From assembly GCF_037338445.1 (NCBI RefSeq), contig NZ_CP147838.1:3596001-3660000 (forward strand): a stretch of DNA of 64,000 nt, in the 5' to 3' direction. Of the stretch, positions 25,082-32,544 are shown piece after piece; within the stretch, counting starts at the first letter, position 1, and each line of letters opens with the position of its first letter. Source of the DNA: Salinibaculum sp. SYNS191. Its GTDB lineage: Archaea > Halobacteriota > Halobacteria > Halobacteriales > Haloarculaceae. The notes under the pieces were generated by a model. The model saw only the letters and a program-made list of their open reading frames with translations. It ran no database searches and was not told where the DNA came from. A program made the position numbers and the translations under genes.

Positions 25082-25946
25082 CGTCGTCCATGATGCGGGT
25101 GGCGTAGTCGCGACCGAGTTCCTCGTAGGTGGCCGTCATCTCGTCGAGCAGCGGTGGCCAGTCGTCGGTGTGGTCGCCGTCGCGGCCGACGTGCTCGGGC
25201 AGGTCGTCGGGCGAGACGTGGATGTCGTACTGCTCGGGCAGGTCCAGTTCGGGGACCGCCAGCCCGATGGATTCCAGGTACGAACTCACGCGGTCGTGCC
25301 ACTCGTCGCGCATCCCCACGAGTTCCTCGTCGCGCAGGCCCAGTTCCATGATCGTCTCCTCGACGTCCTCGTCGCTGGGCTCGAACAGCGTCAGCGCGTA
25401 GGGGTACAGCCTGTCGAGCGCGGCCTGCAGTTCCTCGTGGCCCTCGTCGTCGGCCGCGAGGTGCTCCAGCCAGCTCTCGGCGTATTCGAGGTGGTAGTCC
25501 TCCTCGTCGAGAACCTTCCCGACGCGGTCCCGGATGGGCGCGTACGACGAGTCCTCCAGGGCGCGGAGCTGGATGTCCTCGGCCACGTCGTAGAGGTAGT
25601 TCCGGACGACGGCGTCGGCCCAGTCCCCCTCCTCGAAGGGGAGTTCCACGAGGGTGCTGTGCCGGAAGTCGTCGGCGTCGCGCTCCCAGATGAGGTCGGT
25701 CTCGTCGTAGCCGAAGGTCTGGACGACGTCGTACCACAGGCGGGCGTGGCCGAGTTCGTCCTGTGCGATGTTGGCGAGCGAGATGTCCGACTCCAGGGTC
25801 GGCGCGCGGACCTGCCACTCGGTGTAGCGCTCGGCGAGGACGAGTTCGTCGTCGGCAAGTCGGAGCAGGAGGTCGGTCACGGCCTCGCGCTGCTCCTCGT
25901 CGAGGTCCTCGACGCTGTCGAGGCCGGCGTCCTCGGCGGTCGCCAT
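25074..25946 (-). CDS. paaC: 1,2-phenylacetyl-CoA epoxidase subunit C, copy 2
   Basis: A 290-residue ferritin-like PaaC. It has RAPTLESDISLANIAQDELG, WADAVVRNYLYDVAEDIQLR and LDEEDYHLEYAESWLEHLAA. It is clearly divergent from copy 1: only the core helices align, and it keeps an extended C-terminus ending RDYATRIMDDDE. It overlaps paaB by one base and paaD by eight, so the four subunits form a coupled operon. It acts as the scaffold partner of PaaA in the oxygenase. Confidence 0.92.
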   Translation of the reverse strand: MATAEDAGLDSVEDLDEEQREAVTDLLLRLADDELVLAERYTEWQVRAPTLESDISLANIAQDELGHARLWYDVVQTFGYDETDLIWERDADDFRHSTLVELPFEEGDWADAVVRNYLYDVAEDIQLRALEDSSYAPIRDRVGKVLDEEDYHLEYAESWLEHLAADDEGHEELQAALDRLYPYALTLFEPSDEDVEETIMELGLRDEELVGMRDEWHDRVSSYLESIGLAVPELDLPEQYDIHVSPDDLPEHVGRDGDHTDDWPPLLDEMTATYEELGRDYATRIMDDDE

Positions 25947-26260
25947 TACGCCTCACCCCGCTGTTCCTCGGCCTCCGTCAGTTCCTTCTCGGAGGCTTCG
26001 ACCTCCTCGGCGGCCGGTTCGACGTTGTACGTGCGGGCGAAGCGGTAGGACTTGTTCGTGGACCCGCCGAAGTGGGCGTCCTCGGTGTCGACCTCGCCGA
26101 TTTCTTCCTGCGGGGCGACCCAGAGGCTGTTGGTCGGCTTGCGCCGGCCGTGCTGTATCTCCGCGAACAGCAGCGCCATCTCGCGGTCGGGTGCGTGAAC
26201 GTTGCCACAGTGGGTGTGATAGCCACCCGCTTTCTCCTGTCGGAATACTTCCCAGATCAT
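25946..26260 (-). CDS. paaB: 1,2-phenylacetyl-CoA epoxidase subunit B, copy 2
   Basis: 104 residues. It starts MIWEVFRQEKAGGYHTHCG, with VHAPDREMALLFAEIQHGRR and NSLWVAPQEEI; the WEVF.Q...G..H.H.G opening is nearer bacterial PaaB than copy 1 is. The C-terminus adds an acidic tail of about 25 residues (PAAEEVEASEKELTEAEE). It lies two bases after paaA copy 3 and overlaps paaC by one base. Confidence 0.9.
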   Translation of the reverse strand: MIWEVFRQEKAGGYHTHCGNVHAPDREMALLFAEIQHGRRKPTNSLWVAPQEEIGEVDTEDAHFGGSTNKSYRFARTYNVEPAAEEVEASEKELTEAEEQRGEA

Positions 26261-26262
26261 TG

Positions 26263-27207
26263 TCAGTCAGCCGCCTGTGGGGACTGCGAGCCTGCTGCAA
26301 GCGCTTCCTGCTCGTCGAGCGCGTCGCGGACCCACTCGACGGCGTCCTGTGCCTCCTTCCGGGCGTTGATTTGGCCCAGCCCGGGGTCGTAGTCGTTCTT
26401 CGCGATGGTGAAGAACTCGTCCCAGTCCAGGTCGTCCTCGACGACCTCGTAGGTGCCGTCGTCGTTCTCGCGGATGCGCGGCTCGTCGGGAATCTCCAGG
26501 CCGTACATCTCGGCCTTGTCCATGTACGTGTTTAGGAAGGCGTTCCGGAGTTCGTCGTTGGTCATGACCTTCAGGCCGACGTCGGCGGCGAAGTCGTGGT
26601 GCGAGGACTTGTCGTCGGTGGGGCCGAAGAACTGCAGGATGCGCGGCCACCACGTCTCGAAGGCCTCCTGGGTCATCTGCTGTTCTTTCTTCGACCCGGT
26701 CATCAGTTCGCGGAGGATGTCCTCGCCGTGCTTGACGTGGAACCCTTCCTCGAAGCAAATCTTGTCCATCGCGTGGGCGTAGGGCTCCCAGCTGGACTTC
26801 TTGAGCGTCGCCTGCCGGCGCATCGCGGCGCCGTCGACGAAGAAGGCGATCATCGGCGTCTCGACCCAGCTGTCCATCGGGTAGTGGAAGCAGTTGAGGA
26901 ACTTGCCCTTGCCCTCGGCCAGTTCGTCGAGCATCTCGTCGCGGGTCTTGATCCCCAGCGACTCGGCGGCCCGATAGAGCAACTGCCCGTGCCCGATCTC
27001 GTCCTGCACTTTCGCGCTGAAGGCCATCTTCCGCTCCAGGCTCGGTGCCTGGCGGATGAACGGGCGCTCCAGGTACGCGCCCATGATCTCGCTGTTGGCG
27101 TGGAACTGCAGCATCCGCGTCGCCGCCTTCCGGTACTCCTCCGGCAGGTCGTCCTTGGGCGCGAACTCGCGGGGACCCGCTCGTTGTTTGACTTCGTCGA
27201 CGTTCAT
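26263..27207 (-). CDS. paaA: 1,2-phenylacetyl-CoA epoxidase subunit A, copy 3
   Basis: A 314-residue PaaA, the most bacterial-like of the three. Diiron motifs are FSAKVQDEIGHGQLLYRAAE and CFEEGFHVKHGEDILREL. It differs from copies 1 and 2 in regions around the active pocket (HYPMDSWVETPMIAFFVDGA against the ...TWADAGYIAMFIDGA form), so substrate range may differ. It is first in the minus-strand operon and divergent from the second HTH-10 regulator across 88 bases. The C-terminal tail is longer by about 15 residues. Confidence 0.95.
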   Translation of the reverse strand: MNVDEVKQRAGPREFAPKDDLPEEYRKAATRMLQFHANSEIMGAYLERPFIRQAPSLERKMAFSAKVQDEIGHGQLLYRAAESLGIKTRDEMLDELAEGKGKFLNCFHYPMDSWVETPMIAFFVDGAAMRRQATLKKSSWEPYAHAMDKICFEEGFHVKHGEDILRELMTGSKKEQQMTQEAFETWWPRILQFFGPTDDKSSHHDFAADVGLKVMTNDELRNAFLNTYMDKAEMYGLEIPDEPRIRENDDGTYEVVEDDLDWDEFFTIAKNDYDPGLGQINARKEAQDAVEWVRDALDEQEALAAGSQSPQAAD

Positions 27208-27251
27208 GGTTCATCACAATGTACCGTCCGATTTCCCTTACTAATTGTGCA

Positions 27252-27274
27252 GTCTATAGACGGGTTTTATATAC
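27252..27274 (+). promoter_or_regulatory. Divergent paaA3/HTH-10 control region with GTCTATAGAC palindrome
   Basis: A perfect ten-base palindrome GTCTATAGAC (27252-27261) stands three bases upstream of TTTTATATAC (27265-27274), the TATA box for the regulator GTG at 27296. The preceding bases read ATTGTGCA. On the other strand this region precedes paaA copy 3. It is placed where a regulator would govern both genes; binding is inferred. Confidence 0.45.
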
Positions 27275-27295
27275 TCACCCGCCATATCACGGGTC

Positions 27296-27949
27296 GTGAT
27301 TGACGAGTGCCTGATGACGGAGTTTCGCATCGAGGGCGACGACTGTCCGCTGGCCGACGCTAGCCGGGCCGTCAACGGCGTCGTCGACGCCTCTCCGCCA
27401 CTGATGCGCAACGACGGCAACGTCCTCCTGCGGTTCAGTTCGGCCCCCAACGACGAGTTGACGGCGGTCCTCGACGCGGACGAGCGCATCCGCTATCTCT
27501 ACCAGTCGGAGAGCGACGGCCGGTACAACTACCGGTGTCTCTCCCTGCACCCCTGCGTCGTCCACGAACTCATCAGCTCCGGGTTCATGGTCGAGTCGCT
27601 GACCTACCAGAACGGAAATACCATCCTCACCGGGACTGTGGTCGGCAACGAGATTCTCCGGTCAGTCATGGAGACCGCCGGCGAGACGGTGGGCGTCCGC
27701 CTGGAGCGAGTGTACGCCCTGCGCGCCGAGGAGGACGACTCCATCGCCCAGCAGTGGGACCTCACGCCGGCCCAGGAGGCCAGCCTGCGGACTGCCGTGG
27801 AGATGGGTTACTTCACCGTCCCGCGGGAGGCCGACGCCGCGGACGTAGCGCAGGAACTCGGCATCAGCAAGTCGGCGTTCATCGAGCGGCTGCACCGCGC
27901 ACAGCACGCCCTGTTCACCCAGATGTTCCGCACGGGAGACGGCGCGTAG
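27296..27949 (+). CDS. HTH-10 (Bat-like) transcriptional regulator, paralogue 2
   Basis: 217 residues. A GTG start gives MIDECLMTEFRIEGDDCPLA, parallel to paralogue 1. The sensor domain has YRCLSLHPCVVHELISSGFM. The HTH-10 domain is LTPAQEASLRTAVEMGYFTV followed by VAQELGISKSAFIERLHRAQ. The TATA box is 27 bases before the GTG, giving a leaderless mRNA. It is divergent from paaA copy 3 just as paralogue 1 is from copy 1. It probably senses a pathway metabolite and activates or represses the second operon. Confidence 0.88.
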   Translation: MIDECLMTEFRIEGDDCPLADASRAVNGVVDASPPLMRNDGNVLLRFSSAPNDELTAVLDADERIRYLYQSESDGRYNYRCLSLHPCVVHELISSGFMVESLTYQNGNTILTGTVVGNEILRSVMETAGETVGVRLERVYALRAEEDDSIAQQWDLTPAQEASLRTAVEMGYFTVPREADAADVAQELGISKSAFIERLHRAQHALFTQMFRTGDGA

Positions 27950-27983
27950 CAAGATAGTAGTGCCCGCACACGCGAATACGTGT

Positions 27984-28745
27984 ATGCGCATCGACGATGG
28001 TGCAGTTCGGCGGATTACCTTCGACCGGCCAGACGTGCGGAATGCGATGAACGCCGCCGTCGCGCGGGACCTCGCGGACGCACTCGATGGACTCGACCCG
28101 GCCGACCACGACGCGGTCGTCGTCACCGGCGAGGGGGAGTCGTTCAGCGCCGGCGGCGACATCGAGGCGATGGCCGAGCGCGACGAGACGGCCCCGGAGG
28201 CCTACGAGCGCGTCCGCTCCACGCTGGGTCGCGTCGCCGAGCAGGTGCTGACCGCCCCCGTGCCGGTGGTGGCGAAGGTCAACGGCGACGCCGTCGGCGC
28301 GGGGATGTCGCTGACTGCCGTCGCCGACTTCGCCTACGCCGCGGAGTCTGCCCGCTTCGGCGCTTCCTTCATCAACGTCGGCCTGGTCCCCGACATGGGT
28401 GGGACGGCCATCCTGCCGCGGCTCGTCGGCCTCCGGAAGACGAAGGAACTGGCGTTCACTGGCAAACTCGTCTCCGCCGAGGAGGCCGCCGAGATGGACC
28501 TCGTCAACGAGGTGGTCCCGGACGACGACTTGGACGACCGGGTCGCGGACCTCGTCGAGACGCTGGCGAACCGCCCGACGGCGAACATCGGGATGGCGAA
28601 GCGTGCGATACACGACAACCTCGGGCAGTCGTGGCGCGAGGGCCTGGACCGCGAGGCGCACGTCCAGACGCTGGCGTACGACACGGACGCCCACGCCGAG
28701 GGCGTCGACGCCTTTCTGAACGGCAGAAAACCGGACTTCGACTGA
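27984..28745 (+). CDS. Enoyl-CoA hydratase/isomerase (PaaG-like crotonase)
   Basis: A 253-residue crotonase. It has FDRPDVRNAMN near the start, ESFSAGGDIEAMAERD (first oxyanion segment), KVNGDAVGAGMSLTAVADFA (second) and INVGLVPDMGGTAILPRLVG. The Asp in VPDMGG replaces the Glu found in hydratases and is typical of isomerases such as PaaG, which turns the epoxide into oxepin-CoA. That assignment is inferred from this residue and the location beside the epoxidase operon. It converges with the amidohydrolase gene with no gap. Confidence 0.85.
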   Translation: MRIDDGAVRRITFDRPDVRNAMNAAVARDLADALDGLDPADHDAVVVTGEGESFSAGGDIEAMAERDETAPEAYERVRSTLGRVAEQVLTAPVPVVAKVNGDAVGAGMSLTAVADFAYAAESARFGASFINVGLVPDMGGTAILPRLVGLRKTKELAFTGKLVSAEEAAEMDLVNEVVPDDDLDDRVADLVETLANRPTANIGMAKRAIHDNLGQSWREGLDREAHVQTLAYDTDAHAEGVDAFLNGRKPDFD

Positions 28746-29621
28746 CTACAGGTCGAAGAAGTCCTCGGCGTTCTCGTAGAGAATCCGCCGCTGGGCGTCC
28801 TCGTCGAAGTCGGTGTCGTTCGCGAAGGAGGTCAGCCACGTCTCGGGGTCTATCATCGGGTAGTCGGTGCCGAACATCACCTTGTCCTTCAGCACCGTCT
28901 TCGCGTAGTGCAGCACCTGGTCGTCGATGTACTTCGGAATCCACCCGGAGAGGTCCATGTAGACGTTACCCTTCTGCTGGCAGATGGCGAGTTGTTCCTT
29001 CTCCCAGGGGAAGGCGGGGTGGGCGATGAGGATGTCGAGGTCGGGGTGTTCGGCCGCCACGTCGTCGATGAGCATCGGGTTGCCGTACTTGACCTTCAGG
29101 CCGCGGCCGCCGGCGCTGCAGGCTCCGAGCGTGGAATTGCCGCCGTGGAAGACGACCGGGACGCCGAGGTCCTCGATGGTACTCCAGAGATGGTCGTGGC
29201 GGTCCGCGGATGGGTCGAACCCCTGCGCGATCTGCTGGAACTTGAACCCCGAGAGGTCGAGGTCCTCGACGCAGCGAATCGCCTCCTGCACGCAATCGTC
29301 TTTCAGCGGGTCGACGCTGCCGAAGCCGACGAAGAAGTCGGGGTACTCGTCGCGGACCTCGGCGACGTAGTCGTTGGGCACGGGCGGGTTCCCGGTGTTG
29401 GTCTCGGCGTCCCACCCGAGCAGGACCGCGCGGCCGATGCCGGCTTCGTGGTACTCCTCCAGCATCTCCTCGTAGTCCCACGTCTCCAGGTCGGTGCCGA
29501 AGCGGTCGGCGGCGTCCTGCATCATCTCACCGCCGGCGTCGTGGAGGAACTCGCTGGTCGGCTGGTGCGCGTGCGTGTCGAAGATACGGGTCTCTTCGAC
29601 CCCCGGTAGGTCGACGTCCAT
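28746..29621 (-). CDS. Amidohydrolase-family metal-dependent hydrolase (ACMSD-like)
   Basis: 291 residues forming a TIM-barrel amidohydrolase. The metal motif is FDTHAHQPTSEF near residue 15 (H-x-H). FHGGNSTLGAC supplies the next His near 145, ILIAHPAFPW another, and FGTDYPMIDPETW the late catalytic Asp. The arrangement resembles aminocarboxymuconate-semialdehyde decarboxylase and related hydrolases of aromatic ring fragments. The start MDVDLPGVEETRIF is preferred over an upstream ATG (29648). Proximity to the paa island makes aromatic catabolism likely, but the substrate is unknown. Confidence 0.83.
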   Translation of the reverse strand: MDVDLPGVEETRIFDTHAHQPTSEFLHDAGGEMMQDAADRFGTDLETWDYEEMLEEYHEAGIGRAVLLGWDAETNTGNPPVPNDYVAEVRDEYPDFFVGFGSVDPLKDDCVQEAIRCVEDLDLSGFKFQQIAQGFDPSADRHDHLWSTIEDLGVPVVFHGGNSTLGACSAGGRGLKVKYGNPMLIDDVAAEHPDLDILIAHPAFPWEKEQLAICQQKGNVYMDLSGWIPKYIDDQVLHYAKTVLKDKVMFGTDYPMIDPETWLTSFANDTDFDEDAQRRILYENAEDFFDL

Positions 29622-29675
29622 ACCCGTCCTATCCGCCCACCGCCACAAAAAGCTACGCTTCCGTCCCGTCCGCCG

Positions 29676-30347
29676 TCAGTGGAACGTGACGCCGACGTCG
29701 TGCATGTCCTCGTTGTAGCGCGCGACGTTGATGACGAGCGGCGTCACGCTCTCGACTTCTGCCGCGTTCGAGAGCGGCCCGGCCGCGAGCGCCCGGATGC
29801 CGTCGAGTTCGTTCGCGAGGTCGATGACCTGCTGCCGGACGGATTCGTCGTCCGCGACCACGAGCGTGTCGACGTCTAGGTCTGCATCTAGGTTCGCCAG
29901 GCGGTCCGCCGCGAGGTTGTGGAACGCGCCGGCGACGGCGAGGCCGTCGGGCGCCCGCTCGGCGACGAGTTCGGTCACGCTGCCGACCTTCGGCGGCCGG
30001 TAGTGCAGGCCGTCGGCGTCGCCCTGCATCCCCACCGCGGGGCTGACGACCAGCTGGTCGTCGAGGACGCCCTCCTCGGCCAGGTCTGCGACCGTATCGG
30101 CGACGTGGTGGGGCGGAATCGCCAGCACGACGACGTCCGCGCCGGCCGCTGCGTCGGCGTTGGCCGCACCCTCGATGTCCCGGTCGATGCCGTGGTCGGC
30201 CAGCCGTTCCTCGTAGTCGCCCGCGCGGTCGACGGCTTTCTCCGCCTTCCGCGACCCGATGACCACGCGGTGGTCCGTGTCCGCCGCGTACCGCACTGCG
30301 AGTCCTTCGCCGATGTCGCCCGTGCCGCCGAGTATGGCCAGTTCCAT
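29676..30347 (-). CDS. npdG: NADPH-dependent F420 reductase (F420H2:NADP oxidoreductase)
   Basis: 223 residues. The N-terminal MELAILGGTGDIGEGLAVRY is the Rossmann loop of Fno/NpdG, followed by VVIGSRKAEKA, which is typical for NADP 2'-phosphate binding. Later VVVLAIPPHHVADTV, SPAVGMQ and AGAFHNLAADRL are family segments. The enzyme moves hydride between F420 and NADP in the cytosol, and haloarchaea contain F420. It has a promoter of its own near 30370 (AAACGTATT region). No F420-using partner is visible nearby. Confidence 0.9.
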   Translation of the reverse strand: MELAILGGTGDIGEGLAVRYAADTDHRVVIGSRKAEKAVDRAGDYEERLADHGIDRDIEGAANADAAAGADVVVLAIPPHHVADTVADLAEEGVLDDQLVVSPAVGMQGDADGLHYRPPKVGSVTELVAERAPDGLAVAGAFHNLAADRLANLDADLDVDTLVVADDESVRQQVIDLANELDGIRALAAGPLSNAAEVESVTPLVINVARYNEDMHDVGVTFH

Positions 30348-30864
30348 ATCGGTACGAGTAGGACTCACCGACAAAAACGTATTCGTCTTGGCCCGCGGCA
30401 ACACACGCCGCTGCTCGTCGCGGCTCCGCGGTAAAAATAAGATGTATTATATATATACTTATTTGGTAGTTATCGCCGCGTGGTGTGTTTCGGCGGTCCA
30501 GCACCGACTCCCGTGGCGTGGCGGATGCCGGTCCAGTATTCCACAATGCCACGGATTTCGGTCGAACGGCCGCTCACCCGGGATGCGGTGTTCGCTTCGG
30601 GGCTGTGCGTCTCACTGTTACAGTCTCGTGAAAATCCTGCCGTAACACTCTCTGCGGCCGTTTTCTGCCTCCTATCGGAGTATGGTTCTCTCAGTTCCAG
30701 TCCGGAGAACGGACACTGCAACACGTCGCCTGTACGTAAACAACGCGTGACAATTCTGCTATTCTCCAGTACTAGTAACAATTCATAGCCACTCTTTTAC
30801 CAGTAAGATGCAGGTCGTGTGCAGAGATAGAAGTCTTTACCTGAGGGTTCTCCGTTCGACCGGT
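30348..30864. other. Long intergenic stretch with an AT-rich core
   Basis: About 515 bases before the small membrane-protein gene. It contains a strongly AT-rich block (30428-30475) with many TA steps that could be a promoter cluster or a melting-prone site. Open frames crossing the remainder have unusual composition for this genome and no domain, so none is called. TCTTTACC at about 30833-30840 fits as a TATA box for the gene at 30865. Confidence 0.45.
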
Positions 30865-30990
30865 ATGGCACTGCGCACACTCGGTAGGCTGCTCGAACTC
30901 GGTCTGGCGCTCGTCGGCCTGTTCACCATCGCCTTCGTCGTGTTCTCGTACGGCTGGAACGGGGAACCACCGACGGTCGAACTGGAGTAG
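30865..30990 (+). CDS. Small single-span membrane protein
   Basis: 41 residues. MALRTLGRLLELGLALVGLF leads into a hydrophobic span ending FSYGWNG, then a short acidic tail PPTVELE. One transmembrane helix (about residues 10-31) is evident with the positive end first. A TATA-like TCTTTACC lies 29 bases before this ATG, which supports a leaderless start here rather than an ATG 57 bases upstream. No family is recognised. Codon use matches neighbours. It is probably real but uncharacterised. Confidence 0.5.
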   Translation: MALRTLGRLLELGLALVGLFTIAFVVFSYGWNGEPPTVELE

Positions 30991-31090
30991 GACAGGGCGC
31001 GAAGCCGCCAGGCGGCCCCTCGTCGCCACGGCTCTGGAGGCCGACGAGTCAGAGGAATAGATTTAACACAAACACGTCATATTCTCGGAT

Positions 31091-31882
31091 GTGACACGCA
31101 GAGAGACTAACCGGTCGGCAGGGGAACCGGCGACTCGCCTGAACCGGCGGCGGCTGCTGACGGCCCTCGGGGCCGCAGCGATGCCGACCGTCGCTGGCTG
31201 TGGCAGTTCGTCAGACGACCCTACAGATACTGCGACCTCGACTCCCACTTCGACTTCAACAATGTCACCGACATCCACACAGCAGCAGATGGACAGCCAG
31301 GAGATACACCCGCGATTCGGTTACATCGGGACCGGTGATGACTCACCGCCCGTCGAACCCGACCACACGATAAATCTGGCAATCAAGCCGCGTGACCCGG
31401 TCCCGATTCCGGAGTTCTACTTCGAACCGACCGGCCTGGCTATCGAACCGGGCGACACGGTTCGGTTCAATCTCGCCTCGCCGCATCACAACGTCAACGC
31501 GTACCACCCGGCATTCGGGTACACCCAGCGGGTCCCCACCGACGCACCGCCGTACTCCTCGCCCATCCTCGGTGTCGGCGAGTACTGGCTGTACACGTTC
31601 GAGACCGAGGGCGTCCACAACATCATGTGCGCCCCCCACGAGCTGTTCGGGATGGTCGGCTCCATCGTGGTCGGCTCGCCGACCGGTCCCGCAGCGAACC
31701 CCGTGGGCGAGGCTCCCGCACCGAGCGAACAGTCCCGCCCGCCGGAGTTCACGGCGGGACTCGTCCTCAGCGACCCCGCGATGACCCCGGAGAACATCGC
31801 CGACCAGGGGAGCGTCTCCTGGACCGACCTCGCCCCCGAGAGCAAACGACCGCTCCTCACGCCGGTTCAGGAAGAGGGCTGA
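31091..31882 (+). CDS. Tat-exported lipoprotein with cupredoxin domain (halocyanin/plastocyanin-like)
   Basis: 263 residues from a GTG start. The twin-arginine signal RRRLLTALGAAAMPTVAGC ends in a lipobox Cys near residue 37, followed by a Ser/Thr/Asp-rich linker. The cupredoxin domain has EPGDTVRFNLASPHHNVNAY with the first His ligand, and GVHNIMCAPHELFGMVG with Cys, His and Met ligands, a complete type-1 copper set. It is probably anchored outside the membrane for electron transfer. TTTAAC about 28 bases upstream supports the GTG. An extension of about 60 residues after the domain is unassigned. Confidence 0.87.
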   Translation: MTRRETNRSAGEPATRLNRRRLLTALGAAAMPTVAGCGSSSDDPTDTATSTPTSTSTMSPTSTQQQMDSQEIHPRFGYIGTGDDSPPVEPDHTINLAIKPRDPVPIPEFYFEPTGLAIEPGDTVRFNLASPHHNVNAYHPAFGYTQRVPTDAPPYSSPILGVGEYWLYTFETEGVHNIMCAPHELFGMVGSIVVGSPTGPAANPVGEAPAPSEQSRPPEFTAGLVLSDPAMTPENIADQGSVSWTDLAPESKRPLLTPVQEEG

Positions 31883-32334
31883 GTCCGGTCCCGACACCGC
31901 GCCCCCGTTTTGTGCGACCCTCGAAGCCTCCGCCGACACCGGGAGTGTCGTCCGGCTGTTTATTGTGTGTATTGTGAACAAACTGCTAATAACCCGCCAG
32001 GCGCGTCCCCTCGTCGACCCTTTTCCAGATTCGGTCGTCCAGGTATATTGTGATTTGGAGGCTAGAGCGCACAGCCGCGTGCGCGTGCGTCACGCGAGCA
32101 GATGTGCCCCACAGATGACCCGCGACGTCACGCACTCGACTGCAGTAGTCGTGTATGTGTCGACAGGGTGCTCCGACTGTCTGTAGCTACCGATAACTTA
32201 TCCATCGGTATCGGTCGGTTACGGAGATATAGTATTGTGCAACTAGCCCAAAACCGTTATTAGCCTCCTAATATTAGGGGTGGCTGTACAGAATTTCGAT
32301 ATGCTCGCAAGACCACTCACACAGGTGACAAGGC
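31883..32334. other. Intergenic stretch with several dyads upstream of the TauE operon
   Basis: About 450 bases without a supported gene. Features seen are: TTGTGAACAA (31972-31981); a perfect seven-base hairpin TACCGAT/ATCGGTA (32188-32194 and 32204-32210, nine-base loop); AGTATTGTGCAA (32231-32242); and TATTAG-CCTC-CTAATA overlapping the 12-base palindrome CCTAATATTAGG (32267-32278). They concentrate within 150 bases of the next gene, as expected for a regulated promoter. Confidence 0.45.
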
Positions 32335-32544
32335 ATGTTCGGTATTGAGACCCTCAGCGGGAACGCGCAGGCGGCCGTACTCGTGGGAATCGTCCTCATC
32401 GAGGCGATGGTGCTGTACCTCGGATACGGCTGGCTGGAGACGTGGTTCGGACCGTCGCTCAAGCGATTGCTCCAGGGCCAGTGTGCAGTGCTGGACGTGC
32501 TCTTCCGGCGCTGTTCCGTGACCGAAAACGGGGGGAGAGAGTGA
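32335..32544 (+). CDS. Small one-span membrane protein, first gene of the TauE operon
   Basis: 69 residues. A hydrophobic segment (AVLVGIVLIEAMVLYLGYGW, about 12-31) is followed by a basic, amphipathic tail with KRLLQGQ and two Cys (QCAVLDVLFRRC). The stop overlaps the following TauE/SafE start (TGATG), so translation is coupled. No named family is recognised. It probably associates with the exporter as a small subunit or anchor. Confidence 0.7.
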   Translation: MFGIETLSGNAQAAVLVGIVLIEAMVLYLGYGWLETWFGPSLKRLLQGQCAVLDVLFRRCSVTENGGRE

